From positions 2,980,501-3,044,500 of the forward strand of contig NZ_MDGR01000007.1 of assembly GCF_002742335.1 (NCBI RefSeq): 64,000 nucleotides of DNA, given 5' to 3'. Positions within the stretch are counted from its first letter, which is position 1, and each line of letters begins with the position of its first letter. The notes below the pieces were generated by a model. The model made no database searches. It worked only from the letters and a program-made list of their open reading frames with translations, and had not been told where the DNA came from. Below, one piece after another: positions 61,901 through 64,000 of the stretch. The position numbers and the translations under genes are program-made. The DNA comes from Reichenbachiella sp. 5M10. GTDB taxonomy: Bacteria; Bacteroidota; Bacteroidia; Cytophagales; Cyclobacteriaceae.

Positions 61901-64000
61901 AACCCAAGGCATAAAAATCCGCTCCTTCTAAATCCACATACGCCTCGACTTCTTTGCGTTCCTCCGCAATTTTGAGTTGACCATTCATCGTCATTTGGAT
62001 ATGCTCGTCAGCGACCTCTAGCTCAACCTGAGCAATCCCATCAGACATCTTGCCCTCCAATCGTAGGTCAGAGTAGTCCCTGCCCTTGAGCTCTAGAGCA
62101 GTAAAATTGGTTTTGAGCACCGCATTGAGAGAAGCCAAATCATCACCACTGCCTTGGGCCTGTGCAGTAAAACTCATTTGCCCCAATTCTGGGTTTTGCA
62201 TCAAACGTCCCATTTCCACCTGCCGCACCTCAAGCTCCGCATCGAATCGAAATGTCTCTCGTTGAGCAAACATACCTCGCAGGCTCACTTGCCCATCCGT
62301 AGAGTGAACCAAAGCCGTCAACTCTGCTTCGTCTAGATTGCCCACAACCGCTCCCGTCAGCTGCATCGAACGAGGATACCGCACGGCACTCGACCCCAAC
62401 AGTGCTGACAGGTCTGTCCGCTGAGTAGTCAGATCAAGAGACCTCACATCATAAGTCAATTGACTACTGTCCCATGGATGACGCACCGTCCCATCAAGGG
62501 TCATTTGGGTCAATTCTCCCCAATTGAGGCGCGTCCTTCGGAGGGTAAGTCCCTTGTCCGAAGCACTCAGATCGATGTTCCCTGTAATTTTCTTTTGGCT
62601 CAATGCCTGCAAATAGTCCTCCTCTGCCAAAGCAGGAGCAAATATGAAAGCTTCACTTACTGCCAGTGACAGCCCACTCAACTGTAGGTGTCCTGCGGCC
62701 ACCTTCGGATCCTCCATCAGTGCAGCAATCGAAGGGTAACGTACTTCCAGATCAGCACGGAGTGCATTGTGCTCGGTCTTTAGAACCAAATCGGAGAGAA
62801 TCATCTCACGCTCGTCGATAGCCAATCCAAATGCCAATTTCTCCAAATCAAACCCACTCCTATCCTTCAACCCAAGTTGAGTCAATTGGAGTGTTGTCCG
62901 TCCTGGCATGAACTGCACCTCCGTGGCTTTCAGCTCGACTTCCTGCAAATCTACCCCTTGAGCATTGAAGACTCCAGGCTGTGAGCGAGCAGTATCGCTT
63001 AGGTAAGCGAAACGATTGCGATCCATCGCGACCTCCTTGACAATTACGCGCCAATCGGGCCATACAAAGTCTCCTGATTCCTCACCTGCAGTATTTGCCG
63101 TGTCTACCGCGTGCGCCTTTGAGGTCGAATGGTAGATAACCTCCGAATCTTCCAGTTGGAACAACTCCCCTGCGACAATCTGCTCACGGAGATTGAGCTG
63201 CGGACCACGGAGCAGCAGTCCACCTATAGTTGCACCCAACTTCATGCTATCTGGTACAGAAGTATAACGAACAGTGACGTCACTCAACTCCAAATCCCTC
63301 ACGGCAAACGTAGGTAACTGAGAAGCAGACGTGGCTTTGGCTTCTTCCTCTTTCCTACTCAATTTGGTGATTTGATAGACTAGGTCTGCCTCGGCAATCA
63401 TCAACTCCGCCACATCAAACACTAGGTTTTCGATATCCATGTGATCTACATCCAAAGTCAAACTACCAAGTTGCAAGGCACCATACATCCCTGAAGAGCG
63501 GTCATCATATCGCAAGTCAAAATCCTGAAAATAAACTCTTCCCACCTCAAACTGATATGGTCGATTCGTTGACTCCTCCACGACAGTATCTTCTGACGCA
63601 AAAGCCTCCTTCAGAAAATCAAAATTGTACGGTCCCGACTCTGGTCGACTGACACGAGCCGTCAGTCCACTCCACTTGACCTTGTCTACATCCACAGTAC
63701 GATCGAGCAGGATCGGCAAGAGAGCCATCGATACTTCCAAGTCCTGAGAGTACAGCAAGGTATCTTGTACTTGATCTTCTACATAGAGTCCCTCCACATA
63801 AACATGGCCCGAAAACGTAATAAACAAACGGTCCAGCGATACACGGGTCTCGGTTTTCTCGGACACAAAATCGAGCACTTTGCCCACAATGAGGTCTTGT
63901 CCCCACGCACTGCGAATGAGGAGAATCATCCCCACAAAGAGGATAAATATCCCCAGTAGGCACCCGCCCAATGCTCGTATGATCTTGTACTTCCTTCCTA
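58953..64000 (-). CDS. tamB: TamB translocation/assembly protein, N-terminus cut by window edge
   Basis: More than 1,680 codons are visible. An internal TTG at 63971 could begin the frame, but the frame stays open to the right edge with basic codons (GRKYKIIRALGG), so the true start is probably outside the window. An N-terminal membrane anchor (LLGIFILFVGMILLIRSAWG) is followed by long beta-helical AsmA-like repeats. The DUF490 C-terminal domain covers about the last 400 residues (GRYEINDGRYKASLYNLV, FALDMPKDEQSALGGEVYG). The last 50 residues are charged and Lys-rich (TKTKKKK). TamB spans the periplasm and works with TamL downstream. Confidence 0.92.
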   Translation of the reverse strand, partial: GRKYKIIRALGGCLLGIFILFVGMILLIRSAWGQDLIVGKVLDFVSEKTETRVSLDRLFITFSGHVYVEGLYVEDQVQDTLLYSQDLEVSMALLPILLDRTVDVDKVKWSGLTARVSRPESGPYNFDFLKEAFASEDTVVEESTNRPYQFEVGRVYFQDFDLRYDDRSSGMYGALQLGSLTLDVDHMDIENLVFDVAELMIAEADLVYQITKLSRKEEEAKATSASQLPTFAVRDLELSDVTVRYTSVPDSMKLGATIGGLLLRGPQLNLREQIVAGELFQLEDSEVIYHSTSKAHAVDTANTAGEESGDFVWPDWRVIVKEVAMDRNRFAYLSDTARSQPGVFNAQGVDLQEVELKATEVQFMPGRTTLQLTQLGLKDRSGFDLEKLAFGLAIDEREMILSDLVLKTEHNALRADLEVRYPSIAALMEDPKVAAGHLQLSGLSLAVSEAFIFAPALAEEDYLQALSQKKITGNIDLSASDKGLTLRRTRLNWGELTQMTLDGTVRHPWDSSQLTYDVRSLDLTTQRTDLSALLGSSAVRYPRSMQLTGAVVGNLDEAELTALVHSTDGQVSLRGMFAQRETFRFDAELEVRQVEMGRLMQNPELGQMSFTAQAQGSGDDLASLNAVLKTNFTALELKGRDYSDLRLEGKMSDGIAQVELEVADEHIQMTMNGQLKIAEERKEVEAYVDLEGADFYALGLTQDDVRARMKLKVMAVLDATDMMLDASISDGLVVHELESYPLGEFVIQAQLTDDSTKLNVQSQVLQGNLQSNARPEDWIGAVQRHLANYMGEDRDTTGEQGKVALTLDLRVEETPMLLKVLLTDLEELDPVEMHLSFSEDLQQLDAQFSVPYAHYQEISIDSLEWELHSDQRGLDFRLGWREIAMSPLLIDRTQLVGHTVDGRLLLELNAYTEDELLMHIGSELTRNGDTVSYHMNPDGLLVNQQVWSVHPDNAILMGNGFVDFSNFILTQDQQQVELTCGFADVEEEHVGVRLDGFKLSSISSYLSGGEETLAQGLMSGDVVLVNPFADKAMLADLRIDRLQFLGAALGVLTLQGESKTAKNYDFALALKGDSVDVGLVGDYHATNQGPEMNLALEIREFQAGLLTQLSGGTLTDASGVITGEARFRGTAQAPDYRGDLRFDQVSVRVDALDARFELEHEYIDFDTERINLNRLTLLDEKKNAIQLSGFVRTEDLTNPQFDLRIQAKDFHALSSEEGDHDLFYGRVNLDAALTVKGDLKVPVVRGEIHVNEGTDLTVIVPESEVEVKERDGVVLFVNKSDPDDILTRGGGEEQGGVTVKGYDVNATVTINEKSSFKIVVNEQTNDNLEISGRGDFNLSLSPNGRTSFTGRYEINDGRYKASLYNLVTKEFEMAPGSRIVWKGNPLDAEVDIRAIYKVTTSAAPLMANKISGMSTESASIYNRRLPFLVYLNVQDELLKPRISFALDMPKDEQSALGGEVYGQVKQLNEQEEELNKQVFSLLVLDRFFPASGSDGSSGGSAAIARENVSKVLSSQLNQFSDKVTGDSGLELEFNVDSYSYNQGNGTESRTALGIDAQKKFADDRVIVKVGGDVNIQGKEQEGQGSPLIGDASVEYLLTEDGVYRIKGFGKDEFDTVIDGQYYVTGIAFIYNREFNEFSDLWKKQAEKEGIDLENREQDEAGTQEKSKGKDATSKTKTKKKK

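Noticed and set aside
1-64000. CRISPR array, prophage, rRNA operon or known anti-phage defence system
   Set aside because: No regularly spaced direct repeats, phage structural genes, rRNA sequence or recognised defence genes were found. The NAD cluster is only possibly related to phage-bacterium conflict.

Overview
The window looks like the chromosome of a marine-type Bacteroidota, most likely class Cytophagia (Reichenbachiella/Flammeovirga-like; the genus is an inference). The grounds are a type IX secretion protein (PorQ), a fused MurF-Alr, a lipoprotein TamA variant (TamL) paired with TamB, almost no Shine-Dalgarno sequences, one clear Bacteroidota-type promoter (TTTG, then TAnnTTTG 20 bp later), and an ISL3-type insertion sequence of the ISAon1 group. 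Most of the window is ordinary housekeeping DNA. There are 3 tRNAs, no rRNA, no CRISPR array and no prophage.

Layout. 1-3.3 kb: four minus-strand genes for secreted proteins (a leucine-rich-repeat protein cut by the left edge, two unknowns, one lipoprotein). 3.5-7.0 kb: an NAD-salvage cluster on the minus strand, nrtR - nadV - HAD phosphatase - short PRPP-synthetase homologue. 7.0-7.7 kb: a repeat-containing intergenic stretch and tRNA-Leu(UAA) and tRNA-Gly(GCC). 7.7-25.7 kb: an ECF sigma factor with a membrane partner, a thioesterase, a TPR protein with a 51-residue peptide gene, murF-alr, a SNF2 helicase, a secreted transglutaminase-like protein, aldehyde dehydrogenase, htpG, glutathione peroxidase, an M14 carboxypeptidase and a histidine kinase. 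25.8-27.3 kb: a complete 1,418-bp insertion sequence with an 8-bp target duplication, a -1 frameshift signal, and leftover IS ends beside it. 27.4-41.5 kb: tRNA-Leu(CAA), SAM hydrolase, PhoH, ComEC, TerB-like, AcpH, FluC, a CocE-type hydrolase, a transporter, an LptF/G permease, Tgt, a glycosyltransferase, a second ECF sigma factor and RsmG. 41.5-48.2 kb: a tightly packed minus-strand run, lon - porQ - hslU - bestrophin - gene remnant - RibD-like reductase. 48.4-55.7 kb: an OmpA/PD40 protein, a PAS histidine kinase, and an aromatic amino-acid locus (iodotyrosine-deiodinase-like nitroreductase and Lrp facing an amino-acid dehydrogenase and HPPD). 56-64 kb: rnhB, tamL and tamB, the last cut by the right edge.

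The most interesting locus is the NAD cluster. Three sites with identical arms (TTTGCGT-N7-ACACAAA) lie in front of nrtR and nadV, and one of them covers the -7 element of the nadV promoter. The cluster encodes a pyrophosphate-donor synthase and a nicotinamide transferase but no adenylyltransferase. The synthase is a short, phage-like PRPP-synthetase homologue. The pair could therefore make NMN in the classical way, or could be a chromosomal relative of the phage NAD reconstitution pathway that joins nicotinamide to ADP-ribose pyrophosphate. The second notable locus is the iodotyrosine-deiodinase homologue beside HPPD, with exactly conserved substrate-residue spacing.
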